Below, in pieces: positions 1-7,909 of a stretch of DNA of 25,038 bases. The DNA comes from Nitrospira sp. SG-bin1 (GTDB lineage Bacteria > Nitrospirota > Nitrospiria > Nitrospirales > Nitrospiraceae), in NCBI GenBank assembly GCA_002083365.1, contig LVWS01000014.1:1-25038 (forward strand), in the 5' to 3' direction. The notes below the pieces were generated by a model that was given only the letters and a program-made list of their open reading frames with translations, had not been told where the DNA came from and searched no databases. A program made the position numbers and the translations under genes. Numbering within the stretch: the first letter of the stretch is position 1; the number at the start of each line of letters is the position of its first letter.

Positions 1-20
1 TTCGTGTAAACATGAATTAA

Positions 21-437
21 TCAGACGTTCCCTAGATGGATCCATTCGATGATGACGACCATCCCGACCATCAGAGGCACCACGCGCTGCCGCATGGAGC
101 CACCCCGCCGTGGCGGCCGTCGCTGCTCTCATCGAGCCTGACCGGGCTCAAGGCAGAACAGAGCCACACTCAGCAGCACGAAGGATAAACCGGTATGCAG
201 TGCCATCAAGGTGTACGAGGGGAAGACATAGAGCGCCTGCGTATGGAAGAGATATCCCAGTAAGGCCGGTGCACCGATGAAGAGCAGCACCGCGGCAAGG
301 CTTTGCAAAAGATATGATCGACCACCTTTCTTTATCGACGATGTGACCGCTCCCCCTAACGAGACAAAGCAAAGGGCTACAGCCGGCGACATCCATCCGG
401 CATGAGTTTCGGAAATAGCGACCTTGGTCTCTCGCAC
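21..437 (-). pseudogene. Decayed membrane-sensor fragment (N-terminal domain of a signalling protein)
   Basis: An open stretch from a GTG at 437 to a TGA at 131-129 encodes 102 residues with about three membrane segments and the motif PSYTLMALHTGLSFVLLS. This resembles the membrane-sensing region found ahead of histidine kinase or PAS/GGDEF modules. Reading on in the same frame past the TGA gives a further 33 residues, including GGSMRQRVVPLMVGMVVIIE, before a second TGA at 23-21. That continuation matches how the family usually proceeds (a GGxMxRRLLP-like turn and another membrane helix), so the first stop looks like a nonsense mutation. A TAG lies just upstream of the GTG, so the 5-prime part is also missing. 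No kinase or cyclase output domain follows. Family assignment is from remembered pattern only; decay is the likelier reading, a short real membrane protein the alternative. Confidence 0.5.
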
Positions 438-529
438 GGAAAACTATCCTTCAAGTCGATGAGACGTAGCGAAGAGATGGGGCGGCTTACTGCGTCCCGC
501 AATGTAGGTAATTCTCCGGGAGATCGGAA

Positions 530-545
530 CTAGGGTCCTCCCTAG
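530..545 (-). terminator. Small hairpin after ridA, possible weak terminator
   Basis: CTAGGG and CCCTAG form a 6-base stem around a 4-base loop, starting 13 bases beyond the ridA stop. There is no run of T after it on the minus strand, so factor-independent termination is doubtful. Confidence 0.3.
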
Positions 546-558
546 GGGGAACGCGTGA

Positions 559-1023
559 CTAGGAGGGGAACAGTTCCACGATCAATTCAATTTCGACGGG
601 AGCCTGGCGCGGCAACTCGGCGGCGCCGACCGCGACTCGGGCATGACGGCCAGCCTCTCCGAACAGCGACACGAGGAGATCGGAGGCGCCATTGAGCACG
701 TGCGGTTGATCGGTGAAGCCGGGAGCGGAAGCGATATGGCCGACCATCTTGACGATCTGTTTGACTCGATCCAGCGATCCGGCTTCGCTCCGTATGATGC
801 TGAGCCCGTTCATGACAGCCACTCGCGCGGCTTCGACTCCCTGTTCGATCGTGAGATCCCCTCCGAGTTTGCCGATCATCACCAGTTGTCCATCGCGCGA
901 CGGCAACACCCCCGATAAAAACAAAAGGTTGCCGGCCCTGACAACGGGCACATAGTTCGCCACCGGCTTCGGTGGATTCGGCAATTCAAGGGCCAATCGT
1001 TTGAGTCGCTGCTCGTACGACAT
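559..1023 (-). CDS. RidA/YjgF family protein (YjgF-like subgroup), 154 aa
   Basis: Rid proteins hydrolyse reactive enamines and imines made by PLP enzymes; several subgroups have other or unknown roles. The protein shows the family layout: LFLSGVLPSRDG near residue 40, a central helix (EQGVEAARVAVMNGLSII), and the C-terminal signature HARVAVGAAELPRQAPVEIE. The arginine of HARVAVG sits where the arginine that binds the substrate carboxylate lies in true RidA. At 154 residues it is longer than classical RidA (about 128) and fits the longer YjgF-like subgroup. The start chosen is the ATG at 1023, 13 bases after the deoB stop; the open frame extends upstream to 1122 but that part overlaps deoB and has no family character. 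No strong ribosome site is seen, so translation may be coupled to deoB. Confidence 0.85.
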   Translation of the reverse strand: MSYEQRLKRLALELPNPPKPVANYVPVVRAGNLLFLSGVLPSRDGQLVMIGKLGGDLTIEQGVEAARVAVMNGLSIIRSEAGSLDRVKQIVKMVGHIASAPGFTDQPHVLNGASDLLVSLFGEAGRHARVAVGAAELPRQAPVEIELIVELFPS

Positions 1024-1036
1024 GGTTCGTCCGGTT

Positions 1037-2194
1037 CTATCCCGGTCTAAGCGCGTCCAAGAAACTCTCACCGAGCGGTAACCGCTCGGCGCCGAGTGCT
1101 TCGGCAATCGTCTGTCCCACATCCGAGGCCGTCGCCCGAGCCCCTAAATCGACCCCCTGGGCCAGTTTCGGGCCGGTCGCGAAGATCGGGACATATTCTC
1201 GCGTGGAGGTTCTGTTGGATAGAGAGAAATCCCTTCCATGATCACCTGTCACGATCACCATATCCCCAAGACGTAGTTTTTCGAACAGATCCGACAGACG
1301 GCGATCAAATTCCTGTAGGGCGGTGGCCGACCGGGCGGCATCTTCAGACAACAGGTCCAGGCTGGCACAGATGAGCCCACGAGGTACCTTATTCAACATA
1401 CCGATGACTTCTTCACAAGCCGCCATTCCCGATGCAACCGGAAAGAATTTCGTCAACCCACGCCCGCTGAAGAGGTCGTAGACCTTGCCGACCCCCATCG
1501 CAATTTGGCCGGATCGACTGAGGACATCGAACACCGTCACGCCCGGCGGCTCGCTCACAAAGTCCCTTCGGCCCCCCTGAGGCTGAAGCAAGTCGTGACC
1601 GCCCGTGACCGGCTGTCCGACGACACGAATGAGAACGCCCGCATCCTTCACCGCTTTCCTGATCTCACGACAACGTTGTAGGAAATCCGGAGGCCCCATG
1701 AGGGACTCATGCATGGCCAGAAAACATGTATTGCCCCCGTCCGTCCATAGAATAGGCGCTCCGGTGGCCATGTGTTCCATACTATGCCGGCGGAGCATCG
1801 GCTCCATGGTCGAGATGCCTCGACCGATCGACTTCCTGCCCAAGAGCTGTTCGACGATGTTCACGATCCTGGCCGGCACCCCGGAACCACAAACGGTCGG
1901 AGCGTCTTTCCGGACCACCCCTCCGAGTTCCCAGTAGCCGACGATGGAATCTTTACCAGCCGATGCGAAGCCTAGTCGTCCGAAGGAGCCGTTCGGCTGA
2001 ACCATGGCTCGTACGCCTTTGATCGAGGCGACGTGCCCCAGCCCCAGCATCTCGAAATTCGGCAAATTCAATCCATCAACCGTGTCGGCCAGATGCACAA
2101 GGGTGTTTGCATCGGCATCGCCGTCATCTCCTCCATCCGGCAATGCGCCGACTCCAAAACCATCGATGACGAGAAGAATGATTCGTTTGATCAT
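1037..2194 (-). CDS. deoB: Phosphopentomutase-like protein (DeoB family) with an altered metal site
   Basis: DeoB interconverts (deoxy)ribose 1- and 5-phosphates in nucleoside salvage and belongs to the alkaline phosphatase superfamily. The 385 residues (usual about 390-400) carry the superfamily ends: LLVIDGFGVG at residues 8-17, GKDSIVGYWE near 80-90, GKVYDLFSGRG, VTGDHGRD and TREYVPIFA. Compared with Bacillus cereus DeoB as I remember it, the phosphorylated threonine (GKDT) is serine here. The usual GHRRD motif is absent, and the histidine before TREYVP is serine. The metal-2 ligands (Asp11, and Asp/His of GDHG) remain, while two histidines of metal site 1 are gone. A role in deoxyribose 1-phosphate use is supported by deoC upstream, but mutase activity is uncertain; phosphatase or another phosphotransfer is possible. 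Confidence 0.8.
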   Translation of the reverse strand: MIKRIILLVIDGFGVGALPDGGDDGDADANTLVHLADTVDGLNLPNFEMLGLGHVASIKGVRAMVQPNGSFGRLGFASAGKDSIVGYWELGGVVRKDAPTVCGSGVPARIVNIVEQLLGRKSIGRGISTMEPMLRRHSMEHMATGAPILWTDGGNTCFLAMHESLMGPPDFLQRCREIRKAVKDAGVLIRVVGQPVTGGHDLLQPQGGRRDFVSEPPGVTVFDVLSRSGQIAMGVGKVYDLFSGRGLTKFFPVASGMAACEEVIGMLNKVPRGLICASLDLLSEDAARSATALQEFDRRLSDLFEKLRLGDMVIVTGDHGRDFSLSNRTSTREYVPIFATGPKLAQGVDLGARATASDVGQTIAEALGAERLPLGESFLDALRPG

Positions 2195-2200
2195 CGGCTC

Positions 2201-2206
2201 ACTATA
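2201..2206 (-). promoter_or_regulatory. Possible -10 box for deoB
   Basis: TATAGT on the minus strand lies only 6 bases before the deoB ATG. The matching -35 (ATGCCG at 2229-2224) is poor. If used, the transcript would begin at or next to the start codon. The 237-base gap between deoC and deoB holds nothing else I can recognise. Confidence 0.25.
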
Positions 2207-2431
2207 CTCAATCGCTGTCGATCCGGCATAGGGACGTATGGAACCGATAGCCGGATCCAGGAGGACCTAGGCTTGAGACATTCTGAAGTCGTCCGCATGA
2301 TCCGTGGATTGATACTGTGGCATACATTGTTTGATCGTCCCCTCACATGTTCTTGGGACATCTTCGGGGACACAAAAATAACCGGAGCATCCACCTGTCG
2401 GCAGAGAATCCGCCGCTCATCTTTCACGGTG

Positions 2432-3109
2432 CTATAGTTGTGTACGGATTGTCGCCCGCCATTCGTCGATGATTTTGAGGCTGGCACTGGTACCGATTCT
2501 GTCCGCTCCGGCTTTCAGCATCGCCAGCGCCGTGTTCCAATCGCGGATCCCACCGGACGCCTTCACCTTCGCCCGTCCCGCTACGGTCTCTTTCAGCAAT
2601 CGAACATCGTCGACCGTGGCCCCCGCGGCTCCGAAGCCGGTGGACGTCTTCACATAATCAGCCCCGGCTTCGACGACCAACTGACAAGCCGTCTGTTTCT
2701 CCTGCTGCGTGAGATAACAGGTTTCCAGAATCACTTTATGCTCCACCCCTCCTGTAGACTTCACGACTTCAGCGATGTCCGTCCGTACATAGTCATGATC
2801 GCGCGACTTCAGTCGGCTGATGTTCAAGACCATGTCCAACACCGTCGCGCCGCGCTGCACCGCCTCCACCGCTTCGGCCACCTTGGTCCTGATACTGTGT
2901 CCTCCTAACGGGAACCCGATCGGAATGCCGACGTGAATGCCGGTGCCGGCCACCGCCGCCGCAGCCTCATCGACATAGCAGGGTGGAACAAAAATAACCG
3001 TGAAGCCGTGGTCCTTCGCTTCTTGGCACAGCCGCAACACATCCGCCTTCGTGGCATCCGGCCTCAAGACCGTATGGTCGATCAGAGCAGGGAGGTTCCA
3101 TCCAACCAT
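2432..3109 (-). CDS. deoC: Deoxyribose-phosphate aldolase
   Basis: Cleaves 2-deoxyribose 5-phosphate to glyceraldehyde 3-phosphate and acetaldehyde by a Schiff-base mechanism, the final step of deoxynucleoside breakdown. The 225-residue protein is the normal length for the short DeoC class. It shows the TIM-barrel signatures: IDHTVLRPDAT near the N terminus, VLDMVLNISRLKS (aspartate of the proton relay), KVILETCYLT, VKTSTGFG (Schiff-base lysine) and VKASGGIRDW (second active-site lysine). All expected catalytic residues are present. Its ATG is 3 bases after the mltG stop, so it is probably cotranscribed and translationally coupled with mltG. It is physically linked to deoB, the enzyme that would supply its substrate, though separated from it by 237 bases. 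Confidence 0.95.
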   Translation of the reverse strand: MVGWNLPALIDHTVLRPDATKADVLRLCQEAKDHGFTVIFVPPCYVDEAAAAVAGTGIHVGIPIGFPLGGHSIRTKVAEAVEAVQRGATVLDMVLNISRLKSRDHDYVRTDIAEVVKSTGGVEHKVILETCYLTQQEKQTACQLVVEAGADYVKTSTGFGAAGATVDDVRLLKETVAGRAKVKASGGIRDWNTALAMLKAGADRIGTSASLKIIDEWRATIRTQL

Positions 3110-3112
3110 GCG

Positions 3113-4195
3113 TTACGATACTCCTTCTTGCTGATGCGTTGGGCTCCCATCGGGAAGTATCAGTGTCTGCGAACGATTGCCGCGCCGGAAGGGGCGCTTC
3201 TGGTACTTCTCTACGGCCTTGTTATGTTCGATGAGCGTCGCGGAGAATTGATGGGTGCCGTCGTTCTTCGAAACGAAGTACAGATTCGCGGAAGGCACGG
3301 GATACAAGGCGGCACGGATCGACTCCGCTCCGGGGTTTGCAATCGGCCCAGGCGGCAGACCGGCCCACCGGTACGTATTGTAGGGACTGGGGTGGGAGAG
3401 ATCTTTCTTGTGGAGATTGCCGTCGAAATTCGGCAAGCCATAAATGACGGTCGGATCACTTTGCAGCGGGATCTTTTTCTTGAGCCGATTGTGGAAAACG
3501 GATGAGATGTGAGGCCGTTCGTCCCCCGAGCCGGTTTCCTTCTCGATCACCGAGGCCAATGTCAACACTTCGTGCACCGTCAAATTGATGTCTTTGGCAC
3601 GGGCCTGCCATTCTTGCGTCATGACATGGCCGAGTTGTTCCACCATGGTCTTGATGACCTCCTTCGCCGCCGTCGGTCTGGCAAAACGGTACGTGTCGGG
3701 GTAGAGATACCCTTCCGCCGTCTCCGCATCAATCCCCAACGTGGTGATGAAGGCCTTGTCCATGGCCAGACGAAGAAAGTCGATGCGATTTGTGATGCGG
3801 TGTTCATCCAGTATATCGGCGATCTGCGTGATCGTATGCCCTTCGGGAATCGTAACGGCATGCAACACCACGCGTCCGGCCAACAACTTGGCAAGAATCT
3901 CCGCCGGCGCCATGGCGGCGTTGAACTCATACTCTCCGGGATGGATCTTGCGGTCGGCCTCCTGGGCCTTCCCGAGAAGCACAAAGGCCGACCGGCTCCG
4001 GATCAGCTGCTCCCGTTCGAGCAACGTCGCCGCCTGTTGAAACGTCGCGCCTTCCGGGATCACGACGATCTTCGGGGAAGGATGATCGGCTTCGGACAGG
4101 ACGGGCGCTTCAGCCCACCGAATCATCTGATAACCGACCCCGCCGGCGAGCACGACGAGGGCGATCACGACGATGAGGATCAGACGCAGCGTCAT
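3113..4195 (-). CDS. mltG: Endolytic murein transglycosylase MltG
   Basis: MltG is an inner-membrane lytic transglycosylase that cuts nascent glycan strands and sets glycan length. The product is 360 residues. One N-terminal membrane helix (LILIVVIALVVLAGGVGYQM, residues 4-23) is followed by a LysM-like region (VVIPEGATFQQAATLLEREQ and VTIPEGHTITQIADIL) and the YceG catalytic domain. The catalytic glutamate lies in LASVIEKETG, followed by ISSVFHNRL, LQSDPTVIYGL and SPYNTYRWAGLPPGPIANPG. The ATG at 4195 directly precedes the membrane helix. An in-frame extension back to 4363 would lie inside ruvX and adds only basic, unstructured sequence. The chosen start overlaps the ruvX reading frame by 86 bases. 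Confidence 0.93.
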   Translation of the reverse strand: MTLRLILIVVIALVVLAGGVGYQMIRWAEAPVLSEADHPSPKIVVIPEGATFQQAATLLEREQLIRSRSAFVLLGKAQEADRKIHPGEYEFNAAMAPAEILAKLLAGRVVLHAVTIPEGHTITQIADILDEHRITNRIDFLRLAMDKAFITTLGIDAETAEGYLYPDTYRFARPTAAKEVIKTMVEQLGHVMTQEWQARAKDINLTVHEVLTLASVIEKETGSGDERPHISSVFHNRLKKKIPLQSDPTVIYGLPNFDGNLHKKDLSHPSPYNTYRWAGLPPGPIANPGAESIRAALYPVPSANLYFVSKNDGTHQFSATLIEHNKAVEKYQKRPFRRGNRSQTLILPDGSPTHQQEGVS

Positions 4196-4694
4196 AAGAT
4201 AGGTCGGCGGAAGACCATGTCTCCCACTCTTCTCGCGTCTCCCCGGCCGATCGGTCTGCGGCGGATGGCGCGGAGGCCTGGTCGTGCGCCTCAAGGTAAC
4301 TTCGCAGGAGAATCGCCGCGGCAATACGATCGACGATGCCTTTGCGTTTCTTCCGACTGACATCGGCGGCGATCAACAGGTCTTCCGCCGCTTTGGTCGT
4401 CATCCGTTCGTCCCATTGGACGACCGGCACGGACAAACCCGCTTCCAGTTTCAGGGTGAACTCGCGCATGGCGCGGACGGCTGGTCCTTCCCGTCCGTCC
4501 AGCTGGAGCGGCAATCCCAGCACCACCCGCTCCACCTGATGCGATCCGACCAACGCGGCAATGTGGGCGACATCCCAATCCAGCGTTCTCCGCTCAAACG
4601 TTTCGAGCGGCTGCGCCGTCCAGCCTAATTCGTCGCTCAGCGCGACGCCGATTCGCTTGGTGCCGTAATCGAGCGCGAGAATGCGGCCAGGCAT
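4110..4694 (-). CDS. ruvX: RuvX/YqgF Holliday-junction resolvase family protein with an extended C-terminal tail
   Basis: RNase H-fold nuclease family implicated in pre-16S rRNA 5-prime processing and Holliday-junction resolution. The core is standard: LALDYGTKRIGVALSD (first acidic residue, 6-21), VVLGLPLQLDGREG, WDERMTT (glutamate) and IVDRIAAAILLRSYL (final aspartate). The family is usually about 130-150 residues; this one is 194 because roughly 50 extra residues follow SYLEAHDQ. The tail is hydrophilic and arginine-rich (RRDRPRRARRRGR), and its last 86 bases are read in another frame by the start of mltG. The ATG at 4694 lies 4 bases after the alaS stop. Either the tail is real, or an upstream frameshift extended the gene. 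Confidence 0.9.
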   Translation of the reverse strand: MPGRILALDYGTKRIGVALSDELGWTAQPLETFERRTLDWDVAHIAALVGSHQVERVVLGLPLQLDGREGPAVRAMREFTLKLEAGLSVPVVQWDERMTTKAAEDLLIAADVSRKKRKGIVDRIAAAILLRSYLEAHDQASAPSAADRSAGETREEWETWSSADLSYDAASDPHRRDRPRRARRRGRLSDDSVG

Positions 4695-4698
4695 GATT

Positions 4699-7332
4699 CT
4701 ACCGCCCGAGGGTCGTTTCAACCAGGCCAAACACTTTTTCCAACGCGGCGTCGAGTTGGGACGGATCCTTCCCCCCGGCTTGGGCCATTTCCGGTCGGCC
4801 GCCTCCGGTTCCGCCCACCTCGGCGGCCATCGACTTGATGAGCTCACCGGCTTTCAGCTTACCGATCAAGTCTTTCGTCACCACGACCAACAATGAGACT
4901 TTCCCGTCGCCGGTCGCCGCCCCGAGCGCGATCACGCCGCTCTTCATCTTATCCCGAAGCTGGTCCGCCAGCGCCCGCATGCCGTTGACGTCCAGGCCGT
5001 CGACCCGCTGTGATCGCACCGTCACACCGGAAACCGTCCGCTCGGTGGAGGCCACCGAGGCGCCGCCTGCCATTTTCAATTTCAGCTCTTCCAGCTCCCG
5101 CTCTTTGTCCTTGAGCTGCGTCATCAGCTTGCGTGTCTTGGCGACCAGTTCCGACTGTCCGGCCTTCAACAGCTCCGACAGCTCACGGACATCGGCTTCC
5201 AGTTTTTTCATGAGTCCGTACGCACCGCTGCCGGTTTGAGCTTCGATCCGGCGCACGCCCGCTGCCACGCCCCCTTCCGAGACAATGCGGAACAGTCCGA
5301 TGTCGCCGGTCTGTCGGCAATGGGTACCGCCGCACAGTTCTTTGCTGAACGATTCGACGCTCACGACACGCACCTGTTCGCCGTACTTGTCGCCGAAAAA
5401 CGCCAGGGCGCCGTTCGCCACGGCGTCTTGAATGCTCATCACTTCGGTGCGGACGGCTTCGTTCTTGCGGATCTCTTCATTGACCGTCGATTCGATGTCG
5501 TCGATGTCACGGGACGACAGCGGTCGGAAATGGGCAAAGTCGAACCGCAGGCGGTTGGGCGCAACCAACGAGCCATACTGCTTCACATGCGGCCCCAGCA
5601 GATCGCGCAGAGCCGCATGGACAAGATGCGTTGCCGTATGGTTGCGCGCGGCGTCCCGGCGCGTGGAGGCATTCACCGCCATATGGAGCGATTCGCCTTC
5701 CCGGATACGTCCCTTGCGGACGATTCCCTTGTGCAAAACGACCGTCGGCGCGGCTCTCGTCGTTTCCTTGATCTCCACCACCCCTTCAGGGCCGGTCAAG
5801 GTCCCCTGATCTCCGACCTGGCCGCCACCTTCGGCATAGAAGGGCGTGACATCCATCGCCAACTCGACCGTCTCCCCTTCCACCGCTTCCTTCACCAGTT
5901 GTTCGCCTCGCAGAATCGCGCGCAACACGCCGTTGCTTTCCAAATGGTCGTAGCCGACGAACGTCGTGGCCCCGATCCGTTTCGCGAGCTCCGCGACGGC
6001 CGGCCTGGCCGTTTCCTGCTCGAATCCGCCGGTCTTGCGCGCGCGAGTCCGCTGCTCCTCGATCGCCGCGTCGAAACCCCGTTCGTCGACCGTCATACCC
6101 TGTTCCCGGCAGGCTTCGCAGATCAAGTCCATCGGGAAGCCGTAGGTGTCGTAGAGTTTGAAGACGTCCGCGCCCGCCAAGACCATTTGCCCCGCCGTTT
6201 TCGCCCGTTCGATCATCTCGTTCAAGATCGGCAAGCCCTGGTCGAGCGTCGCGATAAACCGTTCCTCTTCGCCTTTCGTGGCTTCGGCGATCGTGCCGGA
6301 GGCCGCGCCCACTTCCGAATAAGCGGCGGTCATCTGATCCACCACCGTGGCGCTGAGTTCATGCAAAAAAGGTTCGACGATCCCCAGCAGCCGGCCGTGG
6401 CGGGCCGCGCGGCGAAGAATCCGCCTTAACACATACCCGCGTCCTTCATTCGACGGCAGCACGCCATCCGCCATCAAAAATGTGATGGCGCGCAGATGGT
6501 CCGCAATCACGCGCATCGAACGGTCGGAGGAGTCCTTTTCGCCGTACTCCATGCCGGCCCGACGGGCGATCGCCGCAAGCAACGGCGTGAAGAGATCGCT
6601 GTCGTAGTTGCTGTAGACGCCCTGGGCCACCGCGGCCAGCCGCTCGAGTCCCATCCCCGTGTCGATGCTCGGTTTCGGCAGCGGGTGGAGCGTTCCGGAA
6701 GCGTCACGGTTGTACTGCATGAACACGAGGTTCCAGATCTCGATCACGCGGTCGCCCTCGCCGTTCGGCTGATCGTCGCCGGGCACGGAAGGCCCCTGAT
6801 CGAAGTGAATTTCGGAGCAAGGACCGCAGGGACCGGTGTCCGCCATTTGCCAGAAGTTGTCCTTTTCGTCGCACCGGACGATGCGCGACGGCAAGACTCC
6901 GATTTTTTTCCACAACTGCTCTGCTTCGTCGTCTTCCCGGAAGATCGTCACCCACAACCGGTCTTTTTGCAGTCCGACCGTCTGTGTCAAAAACTCCCAT
7001 CCGAACCGGATGGCGTCCTCCTTGAAATAATCGCCGAACGAAAAGTTGCCGAGCATCTCGAAGAACGTGTGATGCCGCCTGGTATACCCTACGTTTTCAA
7101 GATCGTTGTGTTTTCCGCCGGCGCGCAGACACTTTTGCACGGACGCGGCCCGCTTGTAAGGCCGGGATTCTTCGCCCAGAAAGACCCGCTTGAATTGGTT
7201 CATTCCGGCATTGGTAAAGAGCAGGGTCGGGTCCGCTTGAGGAATCAACGCGGAGCTCGGCACCGCCTGATGGCCGTGCTGTTCAAAATATCGGATAAAG
7301 GCCCGTCGCAGGTCCGCCGCGCTATTCTTCAT
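4699..7332 (-). CDS. alaS: Alanine--tRNA ligase
   Basis: Charges tRNA-Ala with alanine and hydrolyses mischarged Ser/Gly-tRNA. The 877 residues match the full-length bacterial enzyme. In order: class II catalytic core with motif 2 region (TRRHHTFFEMLGNFSFGDYF, 84-103), PSNEGRGYVLRRILRRAARHGR (293-314) and GMGLERLA near 226. The editing domain has YAEGGGQVGD (499-508), HTATH (565-569) and CGGTH (667-671), whose His and Cys residues bind zinc. A coiled-coil linker (about 710-765) precedes the C-Ala domain, which ends in GTGGGRPEMAQAGG. All editing ligands are present. The ATG at 7332 overlaps the recX stop by 11 bases, a recA-recX-alaS order common in bacteria. Confidence 0.98.
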   Translation of the reverse strand: MKNSAADLRRAFIRYFEQHGHQAVPSSALIPQADPTLLFTNAGMNQFKRVFLGEESRPYKRAASVQKCLRAGGKHNDLENVGYTRRHHTFFEMLGNFSFGDYFKEDAIRFGWEFLTQTVGLQKDRLWVTIFREDDEAEQLWKKIGVLPSRIVRCDEKDNFWQMADTGPCGPCSEIHFDQGPSVPGDDQPNGEGDRVIEIWNLVFMQYNRDASGTLHPLPKPSIDTGMGLERLAAVAQGVYSNYDSDLFTPLLAAIARRAGMEYGEKDSSDRSMRVIADHLRAITFLMADGVLPSNEGRGYVLRRILRRAARHGRLLGIVEPFLHELSATVVDQMTAAYSEVGAASGTIAEATKGEEERFIATLDQGLPILNEMIERAKTAGQMVLAGADVFKLYDTYGFPMDLICEACREQGMTVDERGFDAAIEEQRTRARKTGGFEQETARPAVAELAKRIGATTFVGYDHLESNGVLRAILRGEQLVKEAVEGETVELAMDVTPFYAEGGGQVGDQGTLTGPEGVVEIKETTRAAPTVVLHKGIVRKGRIREGESLHMAVNASTRRDAARNHTATHLVHAALRDLLGPHVKQYGSLVAPNRLRFDFAHFRPLSSRDIDDIESTVNEEIRKNEAVRTEVMSIQDAVANGALAFFGDKYGEQVRVVSVESFSKELCGGTHCRQTGDIGLFRIVSEGGVAAGVRRIEAQTGSGAYGLMKKLEADVRELSELLKAGQSELVAKTRKLMTQLKDKERELEELKLKMAGGASVASTERTVSGVTVRSQRVDGLDVNGMRALADQLRDKMKSGVIALGAATGDGKVSLLVVVTKDLIGKLKAGELIKSMAAEVGGTGGGRPEMAQAGGKDPSQLDAALEKVFGLVETTLGR

Positions 7333-7909
7333 AGACAGATTCCTCGCTGCTGCTCCTGAACTGTTCTATCATACGATCGATGGCCTCCTCACTGAAACCC
7401 CGCTGATGGAGGAGTCGCACCATTTGGGACGAGGTCAATCGGCGGCCATGGCGTTGAACCGCCTGAATCGCCCGATGAGCCAACGTCTCTTCATCGATCT
7501 CGCGGACGGCCTCGGCTGACATCCGAGCGGCCAAGGATTCGGAAATTCCTTTGGCCTGCAACTCAGCCTTCAGCCGTGCTGCTCCCATCGGCCGAGCCGT
7601 CAGCCGTTTGGCAACCCATCGCCGGGCATAGGCATGATCGTCGAGGTACCGGAGGTCGGACAATCGATGAATCGCTTGCGTGATCCGAAGAGACGAAACT
7701 CCCTTTGATCTGAGGAACTGTTCGACTTGGGCGATCGTCCGATCTCTGGTCGCCAAGAAGCGGATCGCGAGGTGAACCGGATCCGCCTGACGTTCGGATA
7801 CCGTTTGCGAGCGAAGCTCTCTGCCGCTCCCGCTACCGATGCGCCCGCTTGTCTTCGCCGCGCCCGGCGGGCTTGTCTTCTTTTTCTTTGGCTTCAGCTT
7901 TTTTCTCAC
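7322..7909 (-). CDS. recX: Regulatory protein RecX
   Basis: RecX binds and tunes RecA filaments. The protein is 195 residues; after a basic N-terminal stretch (MRKKLKPKKKKTSPPG) come three RecX-type three-helix repeats: AIRFLATRDRTIAQVEQFLRS, AYARRWVAKRLTARPMGAARLK with LQAKGIS, and AIQAVQRHGRRLTSSQMV ending GFSEEAIDRMIEQF. The start is uncertain: the only usable codon before the conserved part is GTG at 7909 (or CTG at 7897), which overlaps the recA 3-prime end by 77 bases in another frame. Placement directly behind recA is typical and allows coupling, so RecX is made at a small fraction of RecA. The stop overlaps the alaS start. Confidence 0.92.
   Translation of the reverse strand: MRKKLKPKKKKTSPPGAAKTSGRIGSGSGRELRSQTVSERQADPVHLAIRFLATRDRTIAQVEQFLRSKGVSSLRITQAIHRLSDLRYLDDHAYARRWVAKRLTARPMGAARLKAELQAKGISESLAARMSAEAVREIDEETLAHRAIQAVQRHGRRLTSSQMVRLLHQRGFSEEAIDRMIEQFRSSSEESVYEE

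Noticed and set aside
3509..4360. Plus-strand 283-residue open frame opposite mltG
   Set aside because: Antisense shadow of mltG and ruvX; Arg/His-rich with no motif.
5236..6429. Plus-strand 397-residue open frame inside alaS
   Set aside because: It lies antisense to a complete alaS with all motifs, and its composition (many Arg, His, Asp) is typical of a shadow frame.
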